A stretch of 48,722 nucleotides of DNA from Clostridiales bacterium UBA4362 (GTDB lineage Bacteria > Bacillota > Clostridia > TANB77 > CAG-508), in the NCBI GenBank assembly GCA_002393975.1, contig DGSM01000045.1:1-48722 (forward strand), written 5' to 3'. Shown here piece by piece: positions 8,097 through 16,800 of this stretch. Below the pieces are notes generated by a model. That model searched no databases. It was not told where the DNA came from and was given only the letters and a program-made list of their open reading frames with translations. Positions within the stretch are counted from its first letter, which is position 1. Every line of letters begins with the position of its first letter. The translations under genes and the position numbers were made by a program.

Positions 8097-9080
8097 CTAT
8101 ATTGAAGTAAGGTTAACTACGCAAGTTCCCCCTTCAACACTCGAATAAGTGTAATCTTGTGTAACATCATTTTTATAAAATCTAACTGAAGTACTTGTTA
8201 GTGGATTTACATCAAATGTTAGTCCATTAACATATGTATAAGTATTTCCACCTTTATTAATTGTAGTAGTTGTTGTTCTGCTATTTTTTGCTGCCTCAAT
8301 ATAATGTGAATCGGTTATATCCATAACACATGTGTTAGGATTAAAGTTTATCGTTACTCTTGCAGAATAGCATAATGCTTTTTGCTCATCAGAAAGTGCT
8401 TCATAAGCAGAAACAGTAAGTTCTTCTCCAACACTATATGAACCAAAGGCTGTTCCAACTTTATATGATTCCATAGCATTAGTAATATCTACATCAAAAT
8501 ATGGTTGTCCCGGCTCATCTATTATTTTATATGTTAATTGAGCTTTTCCAACTACTAAAGTATAAACAGCTGATAAAGTCTTAACATAAGGCGATGTTGA
8601 AGTAGCCTCCAAAGTAAAGTAAACAGCTTCTCCATTTTGAAGAGCTCTAGTAGGATGTACTCTTACCTCAAAAGAATCTGTGTTTTTTACATCTGAATCT
8701 GATTCAGAGCCATATATGGTACCAGAAGTTTTTGAAAGAAATATTTGTACATCTGCAGATACATCTTTATATGAAATATTATAATCGATGTTATCTCTTG
8801 CTACTAATATATTGTTTTCTCTACTGTTCATTTCAACTGAAATATAATAATCATCAGTTCCTGGCCAATCATTAATAGTAACTGTTTTTCCAGTAGCTAA
8901 TAATTTATTACTATAAAAGTAAAACTCTTTTGATCTTAAATAAAAATCATTAACAAAATTTAGAGCATATCTTCCAAAAGAAGAGGTAAAGTATGAAACA
9001 ATAATTAATATGACTACAATCATAGTAATCAAATTAACTTTGCTTATTTTTTTCCTTCCTGTAATTCTCCTATTCTTCAT
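8097..9080 (-). CDS. Exported or membrane-anchored beta-rich protein, surface cluster
   Basis: 327 residues from the ATG at 9080; a TTG immediately before it (9083) is an alternative, and AAGGAG lies 11-14 nt upstream. A basic start (KNRRITGRKK) precedes a hydrophobic segment at about 18-35 and then TSSFGRYALNFVNDFYLRS. The remainder is predicted beta-rich, with DWPGTDDYYISVEMNS and NGEAVYFTLEATSTSPY suggesting Ig-like or camelysin-like strands. Two Cys residues near the C-terminal third (LCYSARV, NTCVMDI) and one near the end might form a disulphide. The F-G-R-Y block replaces the YAWF signal seen in other members. It is part of the unit transcribed from about 11,674. I infer a surface subunit; the family is not recognised. 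Confidence 0.75.
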   Translation of the reverse strand: MKNRRITGRKKISKVNLITMIVVILIIVSYFTSSFGRYALNFVNDFYLRSKEFYFYSNKLLATGKTVTINDWPGTDDYYISVEMNSRENNILVARDNIDYNISYKDVSADVQIFLSKTSGTIYGSESDSDVKNTDSFEVRVHPTRALQNGEAVYFTLEATSTSPYVKTLSAVYTLVVGKAQLTYKIIDEPGQPYFDVDITNAMESYKVGTAFGSYSVGEELTVSAYEALSDEQKALCYSARVTINFNPNTCVMDITDSHYIEAAKNSRTTTTTINKGGNTYTYVNGLTFDVNPLTSTSVRFYKNDVTQDYTYSSVEGGTCVVNLTSI

Positions 9081-9103
9081 CAAAATAGTTATTGCTCCTT
9101 AAT

Positions 9104-9778
9104 TTATTCATCTATTCTTTGTTTTGCATCAACAGTAACTTCTATTCCCTCTATAATATCATCAGACTTATATCTCATTAAGTCTCTATATTTTGAAGGG
9201 AAGGTTACTACTAATGTATAATCGTCTTCTTCATCTTCAGTAAAACCGAAGTATTCTCTTGTTGCTTTTATTGTTCTAAAATATGCAACTTCATTTCCTG
9301 TTACTTCTAAAGTAGATTCATCTGTTGAATTAGTTTCAGAATCACCTGAATCTGTAGCAACATAACGGGCAATTTCATCTGAATCCACACATGAAACTCC
9401 ATCTCTTAGAAGATCAAATTCTAATTCTAAGTTTGTTGTTATTCTTAAAGTTAAATCATAATACATTAAAACTTCCGTTCTACGTTCATCATCATGATTC
9501 ATAACTTTAAAATCGAAATTATAAACTGTTCCATTAGTTTCAGGTGGTGTAAAATTTCCTGGTTCTATTTTATCATTAAGGTTTACTGTCATTGAAAGAA
9601 AGTCTTCATTTAGTACGAAGAATGCAACTCCTAAATCTGCATTAGCTGTTGCTTTTGTTTCATAACTAGAATAAGTCATTCTAAAAACAATGATAGTAAT
9701 AATTAAGCATAAAAAGATAATGAGGATTTTTTTGACATTATCTATTATATGAAGATGCTTAACTTTTCTCCTCTCCAT
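9104..9778 (-). CDS. Exported beta-rich protein, surface cluster
   Basis: 224 residues, ATG at 9778 after a strong AAAGGAGAAAAG. A basic N-terminus (MERRKVKHLH) precedes a hydrophobic segment at about 15-30 and then TYSSYETKATANADLGVAFF, which resembles the start of a mature TasA-like subunit. The body is acidic and beta-rich, with GTVYNFDFKVMNHDDERR and a Ser/Thr/Asp-rich segment (about 140-160) that may be a surface loop. No second span or wall anchor. The start overlaps the end of the signal peptidase gene by 20 nt, so the substrate-like protein and the peptidase are probably translated together. A secreted subunit is inferred. Confidence 0.75.
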   Translation of the reverse strand: MERRKVKHLHIIDNVKKILIIFLCLIITIIVFRMTYSSYETKATANADLGVAFFVLNEDFLSMTVNLNDKIEPGNFTPPETNGTVYNFDFKVMNHDDERRTEVLMYYDLTLRITTNLELEFDLLRDGVSCVDSDEIARYVATDSGDSETNSTDESTLEVTGNEVAYFRTIKATREYFGFTEDEEDDYTLVVTFPSKYRDLMRYKSDDIIEGIEVTVDAKQRIDE

Positions 9779-10343
9779 CTTTTCTCCTTTTTTTCTCTTC
9801 TTTTTTATACTCTAAAACAGTAAAGCTTGCGAGCATAATTGTAAGTAACATAGGAATATATACCTCTGGTGAAGTAAATACTTTTTTCCATATTCCTATT
9901 TTCCAAATATAGATAACCTTGCCAATAATTTGATCTTTTTTTATAGATTCTTCACCACTATTAGCATTATCTCCTATTGTTATATATGAGTCTTCATTTA
10001 TTTCTTTAAGTCTATGTGTAATTGTATATTCATTATTAAAATAAACTATTATATCGTTTTCTTTTAAATTGCTATTATTAAGTGCCACAAATACTACATC
10101 ATCAGTATCTATAGTAGGTTTCATACTTTCCGTTTGCTCTGATAGCACTATAATTCCAGCAAAATGTTCAAAAGGTGTATGTATAATTTTTATTTGAATA
10201 AATGAATATATGCTAATAATCATAAATAATACTACAAGCACTAATATGATTGTTAAAAATATACTAAAAACCTTTTGTAGTATTGGTCCTCTATTGTCAT
10301 TTGTGTCTTCTTGTTTTTTAAGGACTTGGGACATATTCTTCAA
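9759..10343 (-). CDS. SipW-type signal peptidase I (S26B)
   Basis: 194 residues from TTG at 10343, chosen because AAAGGAGAG lies 6 nt upstream of it; the longer frame opens with a TTG at 10373 that has no ribosome site, and the ATG at 10334 is too far from it. Membrane span at about 25-50, then SEQTESMKP with candidate Ser73, DDVVFVAL, TITHRL with candidate His110, ITIGDNANS, and a second span near the C-terminus before a Lys/Glu-rich tail. Ser plus His is the ER/SipW dyad. It overlaps the upstream TasA-like gene (10318) and the downstream exported-protein gene (9778), both likely substrates. The compact size is normal for the family. Confidence 0.85.
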   Translation of the reverse strand: MKNMSQVLKKQEDTNDNRGPILQKVFSIFLTIILVLVVLFMIISIYSFIQIKIIHTPFEHFAGIIVLSEQTESMKPTIDTDDVVFVALNNSNLKENDIIVYFNNEYTITHRLKEINEDSYITIGDNANSGEESIKKDQIIGKVIYIWKIGIWKKVFTSPEVYIPMLLTIMLASFTVLEYKKEEKKRRKDGEEKS

Positions 10344-10953
10344 TAGTCTCTCCTTTATATTGAATAAAATCAACAGTAACTGGAATTCTTATCACAGCTT
10401 CATCTGATAAAGCTAAATTAGTATCTGACTTTATGGCATTTGGTTCATCACTATTTACCCATTCAAAAGTAACTCTAAGGTGTGCTGTTTTTCCAGCTTG
10501 TATATCTTCTAAAGACATGATACCAGTATAAACATTTTCATCTGTTCTGATAATAGTAACATCATCTGTTAAACTTACTACATCATTTACGGTAATTTCT
10601 GTTCCTTCAACTGCTGATGCATCAACAAATATATCAAACCTTAAAGATACTTGCGTACCATCAGGAAAAATCTCAATGTCGAAGTTTCCTTCTGCACCTG
10701 GTGCAATCTTCTTTTCGACAACTTTATTAGTTGATACAACACTTAAATAATCACCATCAATAGTAAATGTATGATTAGCTGTAGCTGTTACTAATTCATT
10801 ATTAACTTTAATATTCCATTTTGCTAGTCTAACTTCAACTTCTGATTCTGCATCGCTTTGAAACACTGCAAAGGTATGAGCTACCGCATATACAGTAACT
10901 AGAAAAAGTATGATAGTTAGAACTAATAAAGATGTTTTAAAATTTCTCTTCAT
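10318..10953 (-). CDS. TasA/camelysin-like exported subunit
   Basis: 211 residues, ATG at 10953; the ribosome site is weak (AAGAAAATGTATT). A short basic start, hydrophobic segment at about 8-26, then AHTFAVFQSDAE, a close variant of the SipW-dependent motif. The mature part has VRLAKWNIKVN and KIAPGAEGNFDIEIF, both matched in the plus-strand protein at 1572. The body is predicted beta-sandwich (LRFDIFVDASAVEG, LRVTFEWVNSDEPN). It lies between an inactive-looking signal peptidase relative (10969) and an active-type one (10343), with which it overlaps by 26 nt. This is the arrangement expected of a peptidase and its substrate, as in tapA-sipW-tasA of Bacillus. I infer a fibre subunit. Confidence 0.82.
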   Translation of the reverse strand: MKRNFKTSLLVLTIILFLVTVYAVAHTFAVFQSDAESEVEVRLAKWNIKVNNELVTATANHTFTIDGDYLSVVSTNKVVEKKIAPGAEGNFDIEIFPDGTQVSLRFDIFVDASAVEGTEITVNDVVSLTDDVTIIRTDENVYTGIMSLEDIQAGKTAHLRVTFEWVNSDEPNAIKSDTNLALSDEAVIRIPVTVDFIQYKGETIEEYVPSP

Positions 10954-10968
10954 AATACATTTTCTTTT

Positions 10969-11622
10969 TTATTTTGATTTTTTTGTTGTAGTTTTTTTAG
11001 TTACTCTCTTCTTTGTTGTTTTTGATGAAGTTTTCTTTGCAGAAGTTTTCTTAGGTTTAACTTCTTCTTCCTCTTCTTCTTCATCATCCTCATCTTCATC
11101 ATCTGATGAGCCATCTTTTATTTGCATAACTATTGTATATAATTCATATAAGAACAATAGTAATGTTGGTAAAACAACTAAGAATAGATATCCAAATTTA
11201 GATTCTAATACTTTTAAAACATAACCTACTTTAGCCATTTTTGATGCGCCATTAACAGGTCCAATTATGAAATTATAATCTAATGTTCTTCCATCACTAA
11301 GTTCATATTTATTTGTCTTAGATCTTTCATCAACACTTATATTATTTATTTTTGCTACACTGATACTAACTTCTCCATTGTATACTTCATAGCAAAATAC
11401 ATGATCATTTTTATTTAAATTTTTAGATTTAGTCACAAAAACTATATCACCCATAAAGAAAGGTGGTTGATTTTTTTCTAAATCTTTTGAATCGATAATA
11501 ATTAAAGAAGTATTTCCAAAAGTTGAAATGTGACTATCATTATAAGATAGTAAGCAAATTGTTGTAAATATTGCAATAATTGCATAAATAGTTACTAAAA
11601 TTGTTATAATAGTTTTCTTCAT
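10969..11622 (-). CDS. Signal peptidase I-like protein lacking the catalytic dyad, with acidic and basic tail
   Basis: 217 residues, ATG at 11622 after ACGGAGGAAAAA. The frame shows the SipW layout: membrane span at about 5-25, FFMGDIVFV, a beta domain (KNDHVFCYEVYNG) and a second span at about 145-165. In an ungapped alignment with the active enzymes the Ser position holds Lys50 and the His position is Ala90, so cleavage is unlikely unless a shifted Ser45 is used. After the second span comes a striking tail: a run of Asp/Glu (about 173-188) followed by about 30 residues of Lys/Thr/Ser repeats resembling histone H1 tails. It is the first gene of the unit that starts near 11,674. A chaperone or regulatory role beside the active peptidase at 9759 is inferred. 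Confidence 0.75.
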   Translation of the reverse strand: MKKTIITILVTIYAIIAIFTTICLLSYNDSHISTFGNTSLIIIDSKDLEKNQPPFFMGDIVFVTKSKNLNKNDHVFCYEVYNGEVSISVAKINNISVDERSKTNKYELSDGRTLDYNFIIGPVNGASKMAKVGYVLKVLESKFGYLFLVVLPTLLLFLYELYTIVMQIKDGSSDDEDEDDEEEEEEEVKPKKTSAKKTSSKTTKKRVTKKTTTKKSK

Positions 11623-11641
11623 TTTTTCCTCCGTGTTAACA

Positions 11642-11663
11642 TAAAGCCGCTTTTTAGGCTTTA
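11642..11663 (-). other. Hairpin in the 5' leader of the 11622 transcript
   Basis: A 7-bp perfect stem (TAAAGCC and GGCTTTA) with an 8-nt loop, lying between the predicted transcription start and the ribosome site. No T run follows, so it is not a terminator. It may stabilise the transcript or bind a protein; its function is unknown. Confidence 0.4.
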
Positions 11664-11680
11664 ATCACAATCTTATAACA

Positions 11681-11709
11681 ATTTTAGCATACGAAAAAAT
11701 CTTATTCAA
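11681..11709 (-). promoter_or_regulatory. Sigma-A promoter for the 11622-to-2341 unit
   Basis: Minus strand: -35 TTGAAT (11704-11709), 17-nt spacer, extended -10 TGCTAAAAT (hexamer 11681-11686). The likely transcription start is about 11,674, giving a leader of about 50 nt. The ten following genes are tightly spaced or overlapping, with no terminator before 2302. Confidence 0.65.
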
Positions 11710-11782
11710 TAATTTTATTCAAGTTAAATATTACTATTAATTTAAGAGTTTATTACAAAATAGTTTCACCTCTTAGTTTTAA

Positions 11783-11811
11783 TTGAATTAATTTATTCCC
11801 TATTTTATAAT
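11783..11811 (+). promoter_or_regulatory. Sigma-A promoter for the plus-strand gene at 11832
   Basis: -35 TTGAAT (11783-11788), 17-nt spacer, -10 TATAAT (11806-11811). Transcription should start near 11,818, just ahead of the GGAGGA site at 11821, so the leader is very short. It is divergent from the promoter at 11681-11709; the 73 nt between the two -35 boxes are AT-rich and could hold operator sites. Confidence 0.65.
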
Positions 11812-11831
11812 TTTATGTATGGAGGAAGAAA

Positions 11832-12758
11832 ATGATCGTACTTAAAGATGAAAATATCACAAAACAAGAATTAATTAAATTAATAAAAAACGAAATGAAA
11901 AGCCTTAATGAAGATCTTGTTTCACAAAAAGACTTAAAAAAACGTATTATTGCTTATATGCGTAGCTACATATGTGGTATTGATTATTCAGAAACAGATG
12001 ATTTTTATCACAAAATCGCCTCTATAAATGTATATGTTAAAAAAGTTGATGAAAACATTATTGAAGTTGAAAAATTAGTTTCTACTATTTTAGATATTAA
12101 AGTAAATTCTCAACAATTAACATTAATGCAAATTATTGAAGTTATAAAACAATATAATAAAGATTATCAATCTATTTATAAAACAGTTTCAAACAACTAC
12201 AGAAAGATTTCTAGAATATTAGATGATGAAGAAGAAGACATCAAAGAAGAAAGTATTCAAGAAAAATATAAAGAAAATACTTTAATTATTTCTGAGAAAG
12301 ACCAAAAAGTATATTTACCATTTACAATGAATAGAATTTATGACATTTTACAATATGATAATAACTATTCTTCAGTAAGTGAAATAATTAGTAAAATTTA
12401 TACAAGACCACTTGCTATATATAAACATGCAGCAAAAGCTAGATTTAGAGAAGCTTATGATTTGATAATAAACAAGGAACATGGTACTAAAAAACAAGCT
12501 TGGGATTTAGGATTAGAATTAATGTTTAATTCATCATTACATCCTGCTGTAATATCAGCTTGTAAATCTCTTGATGAATTAGATGTATATCTTTCTTGCT
12601 TAGAATATAATGAAATTCAAGATTTCAAATTCTTCAAAGTTGAATATGATGTTCCTTTACAAAAAACAAATAAAAGTTTTGGATTTTTAGATTTATTTAA
12701 GAACTTAAAAAACAATAAAGATGTAGTTCAAGAAATGCCAAATCCTAATGAAGAATAA
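11832..12758 (+). CDS. Cytosolic helical protein of unknown function
   Basis: 308 residues, ATG at 11832 after a strong GGAGGAAGAAA. No signal peptide or membrane span. The first 150 residues are predicted helical and possibly coiled (DEEEEDIKEESIQEKYKE marks a charged linker). The second half has KVYLPFTMNRIYDILQY, YTRPLAIYKHAAKARF and GTKKQAWDLGLELMF, which look like a compact folded domain. I do not recognise the family. It is one of two plus-strand genes, divergent from the large surface operon and convergent with the other (terminator at 12813-12833). That position suits a regulator or assembly factor of the cluster, but no DNA-binding motif is evident. Confidence 0.72.
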   Translation: MIVLKDENITKQELIKLIKNEMKSLNEDLVSQKDLKKRIIAYMRSYICGIDYSETDDFYHKIASINVYVKKVDENIIEVEKLVSTILDIKVNSQQLTLMQIIEVIKQYNKDYQSIYKTVSNNYRKISRILDDEEEDIKEESIQEKYKENTLIISEKDQKVYLPFTMNRIYDILQYDNNYSSVSEIISKIYTRPLAIYKHAAKARFREAYDLIINKEHGTKKQAWDLGLELMFNSSLHPAVISACKSLDELDVYLSCLEYNEIQDFKFFKVEYDVPLQKTNKSFGFLDLFKNLKNNKDVVQEMPNPNEE

Positions 12759-12806
12759 TCATAATAACTTAAATATACAATAATATAATTAATATATATT
12801 GATTAA

Positions 12807-12835
12807 AAAAATAAGAGCCCTATAAGGGCTCTTTT
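12807..12835. terminator. Bidirectional Rho-independent terminator
   Basis: A 9-bp stem (AAGAGCCCT and AGGGCTCTT, arms 12813-12821 and 12825-12833) with a 3-nt loop; TTTT follows on the plus strand and a long T run on the minus strand. It overlaps the stop codon of the minus-strand gene at 12820 and ends the large operon as well as the plus-strand gene at 12758. Confidence 0.82.
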
Positions 12836-13293
12836 GTTGATTGAGTATATGTTTTTACTCTTTTTATTTTTTCTTGTTTTCTAATATAGTTATCTCTAAC
12901 CTTAAAAACAATTCCTATTGCAATTAGCATAAAGAAAAATCTAGTTATCTTTGATTCAAAGAAAGAAAAGAAGTATTTCAATCTAAAAGAATATAATCCT
13001 ACAATATTATTCTTATCAGATCTAAAGTTTTCGATATAATGTGCATCGTCTTGCTTGGTTAAATAAGTTCCATCTCCATTTGAATTAAAGATATTTGTAA
13101 TAATATAATTTCCAAATTTATCTCTAACTACAACCTTTTCTCCTTCATTATAGATGTCATTGGTTTTATTTGTTTGTACAAATAAAAGGCTTCCTGAAGA
13201 ACGATAAAGTTTTATTCTATTTACTTTAAAAACAATTAATACTAAAACAAATAATAATAGTATTATGGCTACATTAGTCATTTTCTTCTTCAT
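12820..13293 (-). CDS. Signal peptidase I-like protein without catalytic residues
   Basis: 157 residues from the ATG at 13293; AAAGGA lies about 11 nt upstream. A TTG three codons earlier (13302) is too close to that site. The layout follows the active enzyme at 13274 step by step: membrane span near the start, a YNEGEKVVVRD block in place of YEGDIIFVKE, GTYLTKQDD in place of the FLTQGDSNS block, NNIVGLYSF in place of DSIIGEVVYSI, then a second span. The nucleophile Ser position holds Lys and the His-Arg pair is replaced by Asn-Tyr, so peptidase activity is not expected. It overlaps the active gene by 20 nt, suggesting both are made together and perhaps form a complex. It is the last gene of the giant-protein operon. 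Confidence 0.75.
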   Translation of the reverse strand: MKKKMTNVAIILLLFVLVLIVFKVNRIKLYRSSGSLLFVQTNKTNDIYNEGEKVVVRDKFGNYIITNIFNSNGDGTYLTKQDDAHYIENFRSDKNNIVGLYSFRLKYFFSFFESKITRFFFMLIAIGIVFKVRDNYIRKQEKIKRVKTYTQSTKEPL

Positions 13294-13828
13294 TATTTGC
13301 AATTTCCTTTTTTATTTTTCTTCTCTTACTTTTTTCTTTTTTCCTTTTGTAAATTAATCTCCATACTAATAGTAATATTACTACAAGTAATAAATATCTT
13401 AGCTTTTGAGTAACTTCTATACCTTTTCCTATTTTAGGAATTGAATAAACTACTTCTCCAATAATACTATCTTTCGATATAGGATTTGGATCTGCAAAAG
13501 AGTTACTATCTCCTTGAGTTAAAAATGAGTTCTCATTGTATATCCCTATAATTCTATGAGTTGTTGGGTTTTCTTCATTATTCATTGTATATGTAATAAT
13601 GTCACCATTTTCATAACTATTGGTCTCTTTAACAAATATTATGTCACCTTCATAAAAGGTAGGTTCCATAGAACCAGAAGTAATAACAAATAATCTATAT
13701 CCAAATACTTTGGTAGCTTTTTCGTTATTCTTAGTTGCTCCAAAGATAAGGAAAATGTAATAAAGGACAATTATTAGTATTGCAACTAATAAGTATTGTA
13801 AAACTGTCCCAATTCTTTTGCCCTTCAT
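13274..13828 (-). CDS. SipW-type signal peptidase I (S26B)
   Basis: 184 residues, ATG at 13828 after AAAGGAAAATGATTA. Membrane span at about 11-29, then VITSGSMEP with candidate nucleophile Ser53, YEGDIIFVKE, NPTTHRIIG with candidate base His91, FLTQGDSNSFADP, and a second span (about 142-157) before a Lys-rich cytosolic tail. The Ser/His dyad and two-span topology are those of SipW and ER signal peptidases, which cut after the signal peptides of TasA-like and other exported proteins on the outer face of the membrane. It lies 23 nt after the giant secreted protein, its likely substrate, and overlaps the inactive relative at 12820. Confidence 0.88.
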   Translation of the reverse strand: MKGKRIGTVLQYLLVAILIIVLYYIFLIFGATKNNEKATKVFGYRLFVITSGSMEPTFYEGDIIFVKETNSYENGDIITYTMNNEENPTTHRIIGIYNENSFLTQGDSNSFADPNPISKDSIIGEVVYSIPKIGKGIEVTQKLRYLLLVVILLLVWRLIYKRKKEKSKRRKIKKEIANNEEEND

Positions 13829-13851
13829 TAATCATTTTCCTTTCTAATATA

Positions 13852-16800
13852 TTAATTAACTATGAAATATTCATATGCACTACCGATGTATGTAGTTCCA
13901 TCATAGATGCTATAAACCATTTTATATGTTCCAGGAGGAACCTTTGATTTCATAGTATAATGGTATACTGTCGTATCTTCTGATCCTATGACATCTTTTC
14001 CTGCCACTTTATAAGTATAATCTGAATCAAAAGTCTCTTCATTGAATTTTTCAGTAGGTCCTCCACTTATTACTTCACTTAAGTCAACTGCTTCATAAGA
14101 TTTAGCATAAATAGTATCATAATTTCTTCTTTGCAATGATAATGTAAGCACTGGATTGTCTAGAAGTGAAGAATACTCTACTGTCATATCTAATTTGTTA
14201 TCCCCAGAAACATTTAATCCTGTATTAGTCTTAAATATTTTTTGCTCATCTGGTGAAGTAATCTTTAATCCGAATATTCCACTAATGATTGTCAATGGTA
14301 TATCGTAAACACCTGATGAAATATCTCCATAATAGTAACCATCAACAGAACCATAAGTTTCAATTCTTATTTTGTAATCCCCTGTAACTAAGCTCTGGTT
14401 CTCTTCTGTATGCATAGTTATTTTTGAAATAGAGTTTGCAACTTTAGTACCTATCTTAATTCTGGTTGAACCATCTATTCTTGGATAATACTTATTAGGG
14501 TGTCCTGACGCATCATTATCGCCCTCTACTGTAAAGTAAACTCCAAGCATTGCATCACTATCTTGTTGAGTTCCTAATGCATCTATAAGTGATATTTTAA
14601 CACCCATTTGCTCATCAAAGAAGTTTGTATCATAAATACGTCTTCCATCAGGAGCAGCTTGTTGAGTAAGCATTGTTTCTACATTCAATACTTCATTTGT
14701 TTTTCCTAAATATAATGGATTAACTGAAACATTGCCTTCTACATCTATAACAGCATCGCTATCTGTATATAAAGAATATAATACTTCTGATCTCTGGCTA
14801 GCAATTAATTCTATAATTGTTTTGTCTTCACCAGAAAGAGTTTCTTCTAGTTGTAGCGTAACTAATTTATTTTGTACATTTTCAGTTATACCTGCTTCTG
14901 CAAAATCATAATGGAAAATGTATCTTTCATATAGTTCATCTGATGAAGAATTATAATAGTAATTATTAAAACTATCCGCCTCATTATAGTATTCATCCAT
15001 ACTTCCCATTTTCTTAAATTTGGTAAAGTAGTATTTATATGTTTGATTTGCTCCTGATTCATCTTCAGGTGTTACTATATAATAATATGTTTGATTTGTT
15101 ACTAAATCTAACATTGTAATTTTAGTTCCAGCTTTAAAGTAATATGGAACACCATCTAAATCTGTTGATACTAAAACTCTCTTACTATTTAAATATTGAT
15201 TTGCTCTTTCTTTTTCAGAAACTTTATCAATATAAATAGTATCATATGTAGAAAATACACCATCGCTTACTATTTGTGTTCTTGTTGAAGTGAATATATC
15301 ATATTTTTTACCTGGTTGAATTGATTGTTCAACAAATTCATCATCATATACTTTACGAGTTAATGTAATATCAACACATATCTTTCTGTAATTAAATCCA
15401 TCTGCATTAAGCATTGGTTCAGTGACATCTAGATAAATTTTAACATTTCCAAGGTCACCATCTGTTTGAATATTTTGTGAATGATATAAGTAGAACTCTA
15501 AATCTGGCGTTACATCAGTACTTCCAGCTGCTGCGTTTTCTGTTTTAAATGAAGTAACACTTCCATCAATATCATCTCCAGTATCTGCCTCTCCTTCAAA
15601 TTCAACATTTCCTGCATTAACCCATCCATAGGCTCCTGTTTTCATAGCTAAGCCAAAATGATAATCAGCATCTGTTTTAGGATTTGCTATCTTAGGAATA
15701 GTTGATTTATCTGCTATAGTTACATCATCAGCTAATGCAAATCTACATCCGCTATATTCATAGTATGTATTTGCAACAGCAAAACCTCTAAGTGATAATT
15801 CTTTAGTTCCTAAAGTATCATATTTTGAAGCTTCTATATTTAGATAGTAAGTAGTCATATCTACGTTACCAACACTCCAAATATAGTATGTAGCTTGTGG
15901 AGGTTTGGCCCCTACATAATATGTTCTTAATACTCCAGAAGTACTTCCTGTTACTTCATTATTATTAATCATGTCTTCAAGTTCATCATCAGTTACTCCT
16001 GGAATAGTAAATTTATTTGAGTAGAAGCCTGCTTTAGTAAGATCATGTTCTCCAGTATCTACTATTAAAAATTCTTCTGGATCTCCATTATCTCTCTTCA
16101 TATGTTTTCCAAGTACAGAAGTAAAATTGTATGCCTGATAATTTACGGTTTGTCCGTTACTTGCATTCTCTTTATAGTATGAGCCTATACTATTATAAGG
16201 AGTTGCTCCTGTAGCATAAATTCCCAAGAAAGTCATTCCAATTACTTTTCCATAACCTTCTCCAGCATCCGCTGGTGGGATTACTAATAATTGAAGTCCT
16301 TCCATTAAGTATAGGTTATTTCTTACTGTTGGAGTTCCATTTCCATTGTCATCAATTGTAATTGCCGCTGGAGTTTCGACTCCTGTATCACTTATTGATA
16401 AGCTTTCCCATTTAGATAAGCAGTTACTTGTATTCTCTAAATATAATGTAGAAGAATTTGCAAGTTTCAAATCTCCAATATAGTTTAATGTATATAATTC
16501 ATTAGCGTGGTCATTAGTACTATCACTTACACCATGTAGTGCTAAAGATGAATTCTTAATTGTTAAAATATCTGTTCTTTGAATTGAAATACATTTATTT
16601 GGTTCTTGATATGTTCCAAGATTGTAAATATCAATAGTACTTGTTCCAGAAGATGATGAAGCATTACCACTTCCAAAAACGCTCTTCTCAAATTTAATTC
16701 CTAAAGATTCATAACCTTGTCCATCGATATTAACATCAATTCCTTCAGTAGCTGAGATATAGCTCCAATCATAATGGTCAGATCCACTAGCATTAGCTTC

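Noticed and set aside
10910..11224. Plus-strand open frame with a long Ser run
   Set aside because: It mirrors the Asp/Glu and Lys tail of the minus-strand gene at 10969; composition artefact.
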